Part shown: positions 1 to 9,585 of the stretch, piece after piece
Layout of the letters: each line of letters starts with the position of its first letter
Numbering within the stretch: the first letter of the stretch is position 1
Notes under the pieces: model-generated
The model's input: only the letters and a program-made list of their open reading frames with translations
Databases searched by the model: none
Told to the model about the DNA's origin: nothing
Assembly: GCF_014635885.1 (NCBI RefSeq)
Contig: NZ_BMDR01000010.1
Location: 1 to 64,000, forward strand
From: Acinetobacter vivianii
GTDB taxonomy: Bacteria; Pseudomonadota; Gammaproteobacteria; Pseudomonadales; Moraxellaceae
Length of the DNA: 64,000 nucleotides
Reading direction: 5' to 3'
Position numbers and translations under genes: made by a program

Positions 1-279
1 AATCTCTCCTTAGATCAGATGGATGTGATTGAGTTAAACGAAGCCTTTGCTGCACAAGCTTTGGCAGTCACCCGTGATTTAGGTTTGGCAGATGATGATG
101 CACGCATCAATCCAAATGGTGGTGCAATTGCCCTAGGTCATCCATTGGGTGCTTCAGGTGCGCGTCTGGTGACCACAGCTTTAAACCAGCTTGAACAGAT
201 CAAGGGACAATATGCCTTATGTTCGATGTGTATCGGTGTCGGTCAAGGCATAGCATTGATTATTCAACGTGTTGAGTGA
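1..279 (+). CDS. pcaF: Beta-ketoadipyl-CoA thiolase, C-terminal part
   Basis: This is the 3' end of a thiolase gene that begins before the window; the frame is open from base 1 and stops at 277-279. The visible residues carry the thiolase C-terminal signatures: the ELNEAFAAQ block, [19 protein letters not shown] with the catalytic His, and CIGVGQGIA with the catalytic Cys. The family cleaves beta-ketoadipyl-CoA to succinyl-CoA and acetyl-CoA, the last step of the beta-ketoadipate pathway. The name pcaF rests on its position directly before pcaB, as in the Acinetobacter pcaIJFBDKCHG order; other acetyl-CoA acyltransferases look alike in this short stretch. Confidence 0.9.
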   Translation, partial: NLSLDQMDVIELNEAFAAQALAVTRDLGLADDDARINPNGGAIALGHPLGASGARLVTTALNQLEQIKGQYALCSMCIGVGQGIALIIQRVE

Positions 280-287
280 GGTCTGTT

Positions 288-1637
288 ATGAGCCAGTTAT
301 ACGCCAGCTTATTTTATCAGCCTGATGTCACTGCAATTTTTAGTGATCATGCTTTATTAGGATATATGGTGCAGGCCGAAGTTGCTTTAGCTAAAGCTCA
401 GGCACAGGTCAACGTCATTCCTGCTTCAGCGGCAATGATCATTGAGCAGGTTGGTCAAAATGCTGTAGCGCAAATCGATATGGATGCTTTGGCTACAGCA
501 ACAGGCTTGGCTGGCAATATTGCAATTCCATTTGTAAAGCAACTGACCGCTTTGGTGAAACAGCAGAATGAAGATGCATCTCGCTATGTGCATTGGGGTG
601 CGACTAGTCAGGATATTATTGATACAGCAACGATTTTGCAGTGTCGTGATGCATTGGCGTTAATCGAACAGCAAGTGCAACAGGCATATCAGGTGAGCTT
701 AAAGCAAGCACAACAATATCGTGATCAGGTCATGATTGGGCGTACTTGGCTACAGCAAGCTTTACCGATTACTTTAGGTCATAAATTTGCTCGTTGGGCA
801 GGTGCTTTTAAGCGTGATCTTGATCGTCTGCATGCAATGAAAGAACGCGTATTGACTGCACAGCTCGGTGGCGCAGCAGGCTCATTGGCATCTTTACAAG
901 ACCAAGGTTCGGCTGTGGTTCAGGCTTTTGCCGCGCAACTCAATTTAACAGTTCCAGCATGCACATGGCATGGTGAGCGCGACCGTATGGTTGAGATTGC
1001 CAGTACGCTTGCTTTGATTGTTGGGAATGTTGGCAAGATCGCGAAAGACTGGTCATTGCTGATGCAAACCGAAATCGCAGAAGTTTTTGAACCAGCAGCA
1101 AAAGGGCGTGGTGGATCATCGACCATGCCACATAAACGTAATCCTGTGGCGGCGGCTTCAATCCTTGCTGCAGCCAATCGTGTGCCAGCCTTAATGGCAA
1201 GTGTTTATCAAAGCATGGTGCAAGAGCATGAACGTGCTTTAGGTGCATGGCATGCGGAATGGCTTGCGATTCCAGAAATTTTCCAGCTATGTGCAGGTGC
1301 TTTAGAACGAAGCAGTGAAGTGCTTGAGCACATGCAGGTCAACGCAGACGCGATGCAACGTAATCTTGAATGTACACATGGCCTCATCATGGCGGAGGCT
1401 GTGATGATGGCGCTTGCACCAAAACTTGGACGGTTGAATGCACACCATCTGGTTGAGCAGGCTTGCCAGCAAGCTGTTGCCCAGCATCAGCATTTAAAAA
1501 CCGTGTTATCCAACATGGAGCAAGTGAATGTCCATTTCAATGATCAGGCATTAGATGATCTGTTCAATCCTGCATCTTACCTAGGCAATATTCAGGCACA
1601 AATCGATGCAGTACTACATGCAGCACAAGGAGAGTAA
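288..1637 (+). CDS. pcaB: 3-carboxy-cis,cis-muconate cycloisomerase
   Basis: PcaB lactonises beta-carboxymuconate to gamma-carboxymuconolactone in the cytoplasm. The 449-residue protein belongs to the fumarase/aspartase superfamily; the superfamily signature GSSTMPHKRNP is present near residue 270, and the HWGATSQDIIDTA block near residue 95 is also typical. The frame is open from a GTG at 276, but the ATG at 288 sits a usual distance after a TGAGG sequence and gives the family length, so it is preferred. It starts 8 bases after the pcaF stop, consistent with one polycistronic transcript. Confidence 0.95.
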   Translation: MSQLYASLFYQPDVTAIFSDHALLGYMVQAEVALAKAQAQVNVIPASAAMIIEQVGQNAVAQIDMDALATATGLAGNIAIPFVKQLTALVKQQNEDASRYVHWGATSQDIIDTATILQCRDALALIEQQVQQAYQVSLKQAQQYRDQVMIGRTWLQQALPITLGHKFARWAGAFKRDLDRLHAMKERVLTAQLGGAAGSLASLQDQGSAVVQAFAAQLNLTVPACTWHGERDRMVEIASTLALIVGNVGKIAKDWSLLMQTEIAEVFEPAAKGRGGSSTMPHKRNPVAAASILAAANRVPALMASVYQSMVQEHERALGAWHAEWLAIPEIFQLCAGALERSSEVLEHMQVNADAMQRNLECTHGLIMAEAVMMALAPKLGRLNAHHLVEQACQQAVAQHQHLKTVLSNMEQVNVHFNDQALDDLFNPASYLGNIQAQIDAVLHAAQGE

Positions 1638-1641
1638 GCAC

Positions 1642-2427
1642 ATGGTCACTCATATCAATAATCGTCAGGGACATCCGCTGGCTGTTCAGGTTCAAGGGCG
1701 CAAAGATGCACCTGTGATCATGTTCTCTAACTCTTTGGGAACCGATCATGGTATGTGGCAGGCGCAAGTGACAGCTTTGGCTGAGCACTATCAGGTCATT
1801 ACCTATGACACACGTGGACATGGTACAAGCACTGTGATTGCTGATACGACCTTGCAAAATCTGGCTGAAGATGTCGTGGATATTCTTGATGCTTTAGCCG
1901 TTGAAAAAGTACATTTTTGTGGCATTTCGATGGGCGGAATCACTGCTTTGGCTTTGGCAATTGATCACGCTGAACGTTTTCACAGCATTACTGTTGCAAA
2001 CTCGGCAGCAAAAATTGGTAACGCTGAGGCATGGAATACCCGTGCGGATAGCGTAGAGCAAAACGGTTTGGCTGAACTTGTGAAAACCACGCATACCCGT
2101 TGGTTTAGCGAACATTTTGATTATGCGCACGATGTGCTGGCACAAAAAACTATTCAGAGTCTGGCTGTGACACCTGCACAAGGTTATGCCAATGCATGCC
2201 GTGCCTTAGCCGATGCTGATGTTCGGGAGCAACTCTGTCAGATTCAGCTTCCCACTTTAATTATCGCAGGGCAATACGACCCGATTACAACGGTGCAGGA
2301 TGCAGAGTTTATGCATCAACACATTGCAAACAGTCAGCTTGAAATCTTGGCAGCTTCTCATTTGTCCAATATTGAACAGCCACAAGTGTTCAAACAGGCA
2401 TTGTCCAAGTTTATTCAAAACATATAA
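1642..2427 (+). CDS. pcaD: 3-oxoadipate enol-lactonase
   Basis: PcaD hydrolyses beta-ketoadipate enol-lactone to beta-ketoadipate. It is a 261-residue alpha/beta hydrolase with the nucleophile elbow GISMGG (Ser near residue 96), an acid residue in AGQYDPIT and a His in ASHLSN near the C terminus. The oxyanion segment SNSLGTDHGMW is characteristic of this group. An upstream in-frame ATG at 1606 lies inside pcaB; the ATG at 1642 follows AAGGAGAG at good spacing, so that start is chosen. It lies 4 bases after pcaB. Confidence 0.95.
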   Translation: MVTHINNRQGHPLAVQVQGRKDAPVIMFSNSLGTDHGMWQAQVTALAEHYQVITYDTRGHGTSTVIADTTLQNLAEDVVDILDALAVEKVHFCGISMGGITALALAIDHAERFHSITVANSAAKIGNAEAWNTRADSVEQNGLAELVKTTHTRWFSEHFDYAHDVLAQKTIQSLAVTPAQGYANACRALADADVREQLCQIQLPTLIIAGQYDPITTVQDAEFMHQHIANSQLEILAASHLSNIEQPQVFKQALSKFIQNI

Positions 2428-2468
2428 CCGCAAGGGTTAGAAAGGAATTCGCCTACAAGGAGGCAGTT

Positions 2469-3821
2469 ATGGCACAGGAATTTGCTGCATCGAAAAATAG
2501 CGTAGATGCACAAGCATTAATTGATAATGCGCCAATTAGTAAATATCAGTGGATGATCGCAATTGTTTGTTTTCTCATTGTATTTGTTGACGGTATTGAT
2601 ACCGCTGCAATGGGATTTATTGCACCTGCATTGACTCAGGACTGGGGCATTGACCGTTCCCAGCTTGGGCCAGTAATGAGTGCGGCATTGGGTGGCATGA
2701 TCATTGGTGCGCTGGTTTCAGGTCCAACAGCTGACCGTTTCGGGCGCAAGATTGTTTTAACCGTTGCAATGTTGATTTTTGGTGGTTTTACCTTGGCATC
2801 TGCTTATGCTGACAACTTGAATCAATTGGTCGTATTACGTTTTTTAACGGGGATCGGTCTTGGTGCGGCGATGCCGAATGCAGCGACCTTATTCTCTGAA
2901 TATTGCCCGACACGGGTACGTTCATTGATGGTGACCTGTATGTTCTGTGGTTATAACCTCGGTATGGCGACAGGTGGTTTTATCAGTAGCTGGTTAATTC
3001 CAGCATTTGGATGGCACAGCTTATTTTTATTGGGTGGCTGGACGCCTTTGATTTTAATGGTTCTGGTGATTTTGTTTTTGCCTGAGTCTTATCGTTTTCT
3101 GATTGTCAAAGGTCGAGATTCAGCAAAAATTCGCACCATCTTAACCCATATTTCGCCTGAAAAAGCACAGGCTGCTGAGAGCTTCCATATCCCGGAAGAA
3201 AAATCTGCTGTGGCAGAAAAGAAAAATGTGTTTGGCATGCTGTTCTCTAAACAATATGCCAAAGGTACGGTTTTATTGTGGACCACTTATTTCATGGGTT
3301 TAGTGGTGGTTTACCTGCTCACCAGCTGGTTACCAACCTTGATGCGTGAGACTGGCGCAACCATGGAACGCGCGGCGTTCATCGGTGGCTTGTTCCAGTT
3401 TGGTGGGGTACTCAGTGCCTTATTCATTGGCTGGGCAATGGATCGTTTCAATCCAAACCGTATTATTTCAGGTTTTTATTTTCTCGCTGGTCTGTTTGCA
3501 ATTGCAGTTGGGCAAAGTCTCAGCAATCCAACTTTATTGGCAATCCTTGTGCTATGTGCAGGCGTTGCGATTAACGGAGCGCAATCTTCAATGCCAGCAT
3601 TAAGTGCTCGTTTCTATCCAACGCAATGTCGTGCAACAGGTGTGGCATGGATGACAGGTATTGGCCGTTTCGGTGCCGTATTTGGTGCATGGATTGGCGC
3701 AGTGCTATTGGGTAATGACTGGTCATTTACCGCCATTCTCAGCTTGTTGATGATTCCTGCTACGGCAGCAGCCATCGCAATTTTTGTTAAATCTCTTGTT
3801 GCTCATACCGATGCAACCTAA
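2469..3821 (+). CDS. pcaK: 4-hydroxybenzoate/protocatechuate MFS transporter
   Basis: This 450-residue inner-membrane protein is an aromatic acid:H+ symporter of the major facilitator superfamily. Twelve hydrophobic segments can be traced. The motif GPTADRFGRK between helices 2 and 3 and DGIDTAAMGF in helix 1 match the benzoate/4-hydroxybenzoate transporter group. A clear AAGGAGGC Shine-Dalgarno precedes the ATG. Placement inside the pca genes supports import of protocatechuate or 4-hydroxybenzoate; here it would also bring in protocatechuate made in the periplasm by the qui enzymes. Confidence 0.93.
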   Translation: MAQEFAASKNSVDAQALIDNAPISKYQWMIAIVCFLIVFVDGIDTAAMGFIAPALTQDWGIDRSQLGPVMSAALGGMIIGALVSGPTADRFGRKIVLTVAMLIFGGFTLASAYADNLNQLVVLRFLTGIGLGAAMPNAATLFSEYCPTRVRSLMVTCMFCGYNLGMATGGFISSWLIPAFGWHSLFLLGGWTPLILMVLVILFLPESYRFLIVKGRDSAKIRTILTHISPEKAQAAESFHIPEEKSAVAEKKNVFGMLFSKQYAKGTVLLWTTYFMGLVVVYLLTSWLPTLMRETGATMERAAFIGGLFQFGGVLSALFIGWAMDRFNPNRIISGFYFLAGLFAIAVGQSLSNPTLLAILVLCAGVAINGAQSSMPALSARFYPTQCRATGVAWMTGIGRFGAVFGAWIGAVLLGNDWSFTAILSLLMIPATAAAIAIFVKSLVAHTDAT

Positions 3822-3853
3822 GGCTCATATTTTCAAGATGAGGAGCAACGTTC

Positions 3854-5003
<1,150 letters not shown>

Positions 5004-5015
5004 GGGAGACATACG

Positions 5016-5645
5016 ATGAATGCATGGAATTTTCAGGAATTAAAGGAAACCCCATCACAAACAGGTGGTCCTTATGTTCATATCGGTTTATTACCGCAAC
5101 AAGCCAATATTGAAGTATTTGAGCATAACTTTGATAACCAGTTAGTCAACGAGCAAACTCAAGGACAACGTATTCGTCTCGAAGGTCAGGTATTTGATGG
5201 TCTTGGTTTGCCATTAAGAGATGTATTACTGGAAATCTGGCAGGCGGATGCAAATGGTGTTTATCCAAGTCAGGCGGATACTCAAGGTAAAACTGCCGAT
5301 CCACATTTTCTTGGATGGGGCCGTACAGGTGCCAATTTTGAAACAGGTTTCTGGAGCTTTAATACGGTAAAACCGGGCGCTGTTGCTGGACGTAAAGGTT
5401 CAATTCAGGCGCCGCATATTGCTGTGGCAGTGTTTGCGCGCGGCATCAATATCGGCTTACACACTCGTGTTTATTTTGAAGATGAAGTGGATGCCAATGC
5501 CAATGATCCAGTGCTAAACAGTATTGAATGGGCAGTACGTCGTCAGACTTTAATCGCCAAACGCAGCGAAGTGGATGGTGAAGTGGTTTATCGCTTTGAT
5601 ATTCGTATTCAAGGTGATGATGAAACCGTATTCTTTGATATTTAA
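5016..5645 (+). CDS. pcaG: Protocatechuate 3,4-dioxygenase alpha subunit
   Basis: PcaG is the structural alpha subunit that packs against PcaH in the dioxygenase. It is 209 residues long, begins with the substrate-channel sequence TPSQTGGPYVHIG, and shares the intradiol core (LLEIWQADANG, DPHFLGWGRT) without the His-x-His iron ligands of PcaH, as expected. A GGGAGAC Shine-Dalgarno lies just before the ATG. It is the last pca gene before the longer intercistronic gap leading to quiB. Confidence 0.96.
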   Translation: MNAWNFQELKETPSQTGGPYVHIGLLPQQANIEVFEHNFDNQLVNEQTQGQRIRLEGQVFDGLGLPLRDVLLEIWQADANGVYPSQADTQGKTADPHFLGWGRTGANFETGFWSFNTVKPGAVAGRKGSIQAPHIAVAVFARGINIGLHTRVYFEDEVDANANDPVLNSIEWAVRRQTLIAKRSEVDGEVVYRFDIRIQGDDETVFFDI

Positions 5646-5901
5646 ATATATTAAAGAAACATATGTAGAAATTAGCTACTCGGGAATGTCATCTGCAATC
5701 TGAGCGTAAAACGAGTAGCTATGCTACGAATGTGGTATCGGAAGTGAACCTTACGGATGACAATGCTTTTGCCCTTACGAAGCTTCAAGCGCTTCTCAGG
5801 GCGGAACCAAAGTAAGTCCAGCCGAAAGCTTATCCTATCATTTAATCAAAATTCGCTAAGACCCCGCTGAATGAGCAAATCTATTATTAAGGACGATACA
5901 G
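5646..5901. other. pcaG-quiB intercistronic region with nested inverted repeats
   Basis: No coding frame is supported in this 256-bp gap, which is much longer than any other gap in the operon. It holds a perfect 10-bp inverted repeat (5673-5682 TAGCTACTCG with 5712-5721), a 7-bp pair (5687-5693 with 5756-5762), and a hairpin at 5771-5802 (GCCCT/AGGGC with inner GAAGC/GCTTC around a 7-nt loop). No T-run follows, so these are not simple terminators. The role is unknown: RNA processing, a differential-stability element, a cis-regulatory RNA or an old repeat are all possible. Confidence 0.55.
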
Positions 5902-6741
5902 ATGAAAATGAAAACACTGGCAACATTGATGCTGCTTGTTAGCCCTCTATTGATGGTTCAAAGCGTACAAGCACAGGACAATCTGCACAAACAGGTTGAA
6001 TTATCTGAACTGGCAAAACTGCCTGTGAAAACTATTGTACCAATTACGGCCAAAACCAAAGAGCAGGCGATTGCACAGGCAAAAGTGATTGCTGCCAATG
6101 CTGATGCGGATCTCGCCGAGTTTCGGATTGATTTACTGAGTTTTGCCAGTGATAGCAAGCAAGTGATTGCCTTGGGGCATGAATTAAAACAGATTCTCGG
6201 TACTAAGCCGATGATTGCTACCATTCGTACTCATAATGAAGGCGGGCAACTAACCATTAGTGATGCAGATTATGGCAAGACCTATCAGGCTTATTTACAG
6301 CAACCATTTATGGATATGCTGGATGTGGAAATGTTCCGCGATCAGCAAATTGTGAAGAATACGGTCAAATTAGCACATGCGAAAAAAGTGCTGATTGTGA
6401 TGTCAAATCATGATTTCCAAAAAACACCCGCTGAGGCTGAAATCATTAAACGCTTGCTTAAGCAAGATGAGTTAGGGGCAGATATTCTTAAAATTGCAGT
6501 CATGCCACAAAGCAAACAGGACGTGTTTACCCTCATGAATGCGACATTGAAAGTCAGTCAGCAATCTAAAAAGCCATTACTTACCATGTCGATGGGTAAG
6601 CTTGGAACGATTTCCCGCATTGCGACGGCCAATATGGGCGGCAGCTTCAGTTTTGGCATGATTGGTGAAGCTTCGGCGCCGGGTCAGATCGACGTCACGC
6701 AACTGAAACAGTTTTTAAAAACAGTTCAACCTACACAATAA
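5902..6741 (+). CDS. quiB: Catabolic type I 3-dehydroquinate dehydratase, exported
   Basis: QuiB dehydrates 3-dehydroquinate to 3-dehydroshikimate. The mature part is a type I (Schiff-base) dehydroquinase: AEFRIDLL, MIATIRTHNEGG, a His in MSNHDFQKTP and the lysine segment ILKIAVMP are visible. The N terminus is a signal peptide (basic MKMK, hydrophobic core, probable cleavage after VQAQ near residue 25), so the enzyme should be periplasmic, unlike biosynthetic AroD. The RBS is AAGGAC. It starts the qui segment, co-directional with pca. Confidence 0.93.
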   Translation: MKMKTLATLMLLVSPLLMVQSVQAQDNLHKQVELSELAKLPVKTIVPITAKTKEQAIAQAKVIAANADADLAEFRIDLLSFASDSKQVIALGHELKQILGTKPMIATIRTHNEGGQLTISDADYGKTYQAYLQQPFMDMLDVEMFRDQQIVKNTVKLAHAKKVLIVMSNHDFQKTPAEAEIIKRLLKQDELGADILKIAVMPQSKQDVFTLMNATLKVSQQSKKPLLTMSMGKLGTISRIATANMGGSFSFGMIGEASAPGQIDVTQLKQFLKTVQPTQ

Positions 6742-6761
6742 TTTAAAAAGGATTTTTAGAC

Positions 6762-8222
6762 ATGAAAGCAATTTACTTACGTTTAAGCACTTTAGCTGTG
6801 GCGATGGCGGTTTCGGGAATGGCAGCAGCAGAAACTTATGTTGTTGATCGTTATCAAGATGATAAAGATAAAGGTTCTTTGCGTTGGGCAATTGAACAAG
6901 CCAATAGCAAGCCGACTGAAGCCAGCGAGATTCTGATTCAGGCAGTAGGCAAAGCGCCTTATGCCATTAAGGTCAACAGTCCATTACCTGAGATCAAAGC
7001 GCCTGTAAAAATCATTGGGACGCAATGGGCAAAAACAGGTGAGTTTATTGCAGTCGATGGATCGAATTATATTAAAGGAACTGGTGTTGAAGCCTGTCCT
7101 GGTGCAGTTGAAGGGCAGTTCGGGACCAATGTCCGTACCACGACTTTACCAGGCATTGTATTGCGCGATATCAATGGTGTGACTATTCAAGGGCTGGAAA
7201 TCCGCCATTTCTGTATCGGTATTCTGATGAACCGTGCTAGTAATAACCTGATTCAAAATAACCGTATCATGCATAACTACGGCGGCGCAGGTGTGATGCT
7301 GACGGGTGATGATGGCAAAGGTAATCCAACAGCGACCACAACCAATAACAACAAAGTGCTGAATAACTATTTTCAGGACAATGGTGATGGTCTTGAGTTA
7401 ACTCGTGGCGCTGCCTTTAATCTTGTGGCAAACAACCATTTTATTTCAACAGCAGCAAATCCTGAACCTTCACAGGGCATCGAGATCCTGTGGGGCAATG
7501 ACAATGCGGTGATCGGCAATAAATTTGAAAATTACTCAGATGGCTTACAGATCAACTGGGGCAAGCGTAACTATATTGCTTATAACGAGCTAACCAATAA
7601 CTCCAACGGCTTTAACCTGACCGGTGATGGCAATATCTTTGATAGTAATAAAGTACATGGCAATCGGGTCGGCATCGCGATTCGTTCCGAGAAAGACGCG
7701 GATGCACATATTACATTGACTAAAAACCAAATCTGGAATAATGCTAAAGAGATTAAACGTTGTGAAGCAGGCGGAAGCTGCGTACCGAATCAACGTGTAG
7801 GCGCGATTGTTTTTAATGTTCCTGGACTGGAACATGCGCATTATGTGGGTTCTCGCGGTCATGGCGTCAAGATTGATCCTGCTAACTTGCAGAAGACCTG
7901 TAAACAGGCCAATGAGCAAGGCTGTAATGCGCAACCGAACCAGAATATTCAGGCACCAAAATTAACCTTGTCTCAAGGACAAATTGCAGTCGAAGTAAAA
8001 GGGCAGCCGAATCAGCGTTATCAGGTCGAGTTTTTTGGAAACTCATCGGCAAATTCAAATGAAGCAGAGTTTTATTTAGGTTCAGCGGTTGCTGCAACCA
8101 ATGCACAAGGAACTGCAACGCTGACTTGGAAACCAACAGCGCAAGTTGCTTCAGTGACAGCAAATATCACTGACCGTGTAGGTGCGACATCTGAACTCAG
8201 TTCAGCTGTGAAACTGAAATAA
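6762..8222 (+). CDS. quiC: 3-dehydroshikimate dehydratase, exported
   Basis: QuiC dehydrates 3-dehydroshikimate to protocatechuate. The 486-residue product starts with a signal peptide ending in AAAET near residue 23, then repeats rich in Asn (NNLIQNNRIMHNYGG, NNKVLNNYFQDNGDG, NYIAYNELTNNSNG) that look like a right-handed parallel beta-helix, and a C-terminal beta-rich domain from about residue 390. This is unlike the TIM-barrel AsbF/Qa-4 dehydratases. The assignment comes from its place in the Acinetobacter quiBCXA order. It follows quiB by 20 bases with an AAAAGGA Shine-Dalgarno. Confidence 0.88.
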   Translation: MKAIYLRLSTLAVAMAVSGMAAAETYVVDRYQDDKDKGSLRWAIEQANSKPTEASEILIQAVGKAPYAIKVNSPLPEIKAPVKIIGTQWAKTGEFIAVDGSNYIKGTGVEACPGAVEGQFGTNVRTTTLPGIVLRDINGVTIQGLEIRHFCIGILMNRASNNLIQNNRIMHNYGGAGVMLTGDDGKGNPTATTTNNNKVLNNYFQDNGDGLELTRGAAFNLVANNHFISTAANPEPSQGIEILWGNDNAVIGNKFENYSDGLQINWGKRNYIAYNELTNNSNGFNLTGDGNIFDSNKVHGNRVGIAIRSEKDADAHITLTKNQIWNNAKEIKRCEAGGSCVPNQRVGAIVFNVPGLEHAHYVGSRGHGVKIDPANLQKTCKQANEQGCNAQPNQNIQAPKLTLSQGQIAVEVKGQPNQRYQVEFFGNSSANSNEAEFYLGSAVAATNAQGTATLTWKPTAQVASVTANITDRVGATSELSSAVKLK

Positions 8223-8240
8223 ACGGCAAGGAGGCTGAAT

Positions 8241-9569
8241 ATGAAATCGAATGCATTATTACTCAAAATGAGCTGTCTGGCAGTTGCGGTATGTGCTGCT
8301 CAAGCTAGTTTTGCAGATCAGCCGTGGTCACAGGATCGCCAATGGCTACTGGGTGACTGGGATGGCCAGCGTCAGCAACTGGAAAAAGAAGGCTATAAAT
8401 TTACGGCCTCGATCATGAGTCAAAGTGCCACTAATCTGGATGGTGGTTATGACGATAACAATACTTTTAAAAATGCAGCGCAATTGTCTTTAGGCGCCAA
8501 TTTTGATTTAGAGAAAATTGCAGGCTGGAAAAATACTAGTGCCAGTCTTTTAATCACCAAACGTGATGGTAATGCGCTAACGCTGGATCGGATTAAAGAT
8601 CCTCGTTCTAGTGCGCTAGGCAATTCACAGGAAATCTACGGTCGCGGCAAAATCTGGCGTTTGAGTCAGGCATGGGTGAAAAAGGGCTTTGTTGATAATA
8701 CGGTGCAGTTCAAGATTGGCCGTATGGGTATGTCAGAAGATTTTAATGGCTCGCAATGCGAATTTCAGAACCTGTTACTGTGTGGTGGTCAGCTTGGAAA
8801 GTCGATTGGTTCAATCTGGTACAACTTACCTGTTGGATTATGGGGCGCCAATGTTAAATATCAATTCGCACCTGAATGGACACTGGGCGTAGGTGTCTAT
8901 GAGGTCAATCCAGACAATGTTAAAACTGATGGGAATAGTGATGGTTTTAATTTGGATATGGACCACGTCAAAGGGGCGACCATTCCTGTAGAGCTGGCAT
9001 GGCGACCAAAACTTGCTGTCTTTAATGGCTTGTCTGGTGAATATAAAGTCGGGGCACTCTATTCAACTGCTGAAGCAAATGATATTGCGACCGTGGGCAA
9101 GGTACATGATGGTAAACATAGTTTCTGGCTCAATGCACAACAACAACTCAGCCAAAAAGGCGACGATCCAAAACGTGGTTTGTACGTCAGTTTCAATGCC
9201 GTGGTGAATGATAAAGCCACAACAGCAGTCAACAGTACCCAGCAACTGGCACTTTGGTACAAAGGGCCTTTTGATGGTCGTCCAAATGATTCAATTGGTT
9301 TTGGTATTGCCAATTACCTCGTAAATGATCGTTATAAAGATCGTCAGATTGAAATTAACCAGAGTCGTGGTTATGACCAATACGATGCGCTTGCTGCAGA
9401 TTATGTACCCGTTCAGCGTGATGAGCTCAATGTTGAGCTGAATTACACCTATCAGTGGTCACCTGCGGTCATGTTAAGACCGAACCTGCAATATATTCAT
9501 CAACCTGCTGGTGTTAAAGAAGTTGATGATGCATGGGTTGCAGGTTTGAGCATGCGTGTGAATTTCTAA
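8241..9569 (+). CDS. quiX: OprB-like outer-membrane porin for quinate/shikimate
   Basis: This 442-residue protein has a signal peptide ending near QASFADQ and then features of the carbohydrate-selective OprB porin family: the LLGDWDGQR segment, a repeated GQ.KIGRM-type strand, EFQNLLLCGGQ, and a C-terminal beta strand ending in Phe (AGLSMRVNF), the usual outer-membrane insertion signal. Position between quiC and quiA suggests passage of quinate or shikimate across the outer membrane. Substrate is inferred from context only. Confidence 0.85.
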   Translation: MKSNALLLKMSCLAVAVCAAQASFADQPWSQDRQWLLGDWDGQRQQLEKEGYKFTASIMSQSATNLDGGYDDNNTFKNAAQLSLGANFDLEKIAGWKNTSASLLITKRDGNALTLDRIKDPRSSALGNSQEIYGRGKIWRLSQAWVKKGFVDNTVQFKIGRMGMSEDFNGSQCEFQNLLLCGGQLGKSIGSIWYNLPVGLWGANVKYQFAPEWTLGVGVYEVNPDNVKTDGNSDGFNLDMDHVKGATIPVELAWRPKLAVFNGLSGEYKVGALYSTAEANDIATVGKVHDGKHSFWLNAQQQLSQKGDDPKRGLYVSFNAVVNDKATTAVNSTQQLALWYKGPFDGRPNDSIGFGIANYLVNDRYKDRQIEINQSRGYDQYDALAADYVPVQRDELNVELNYTYQWSPAVMLRPNLQYIHQPAGVKEVDDAWVAGLSMRVNF

Positions 9570-9585
9570 TACAGGAGTATGACAG

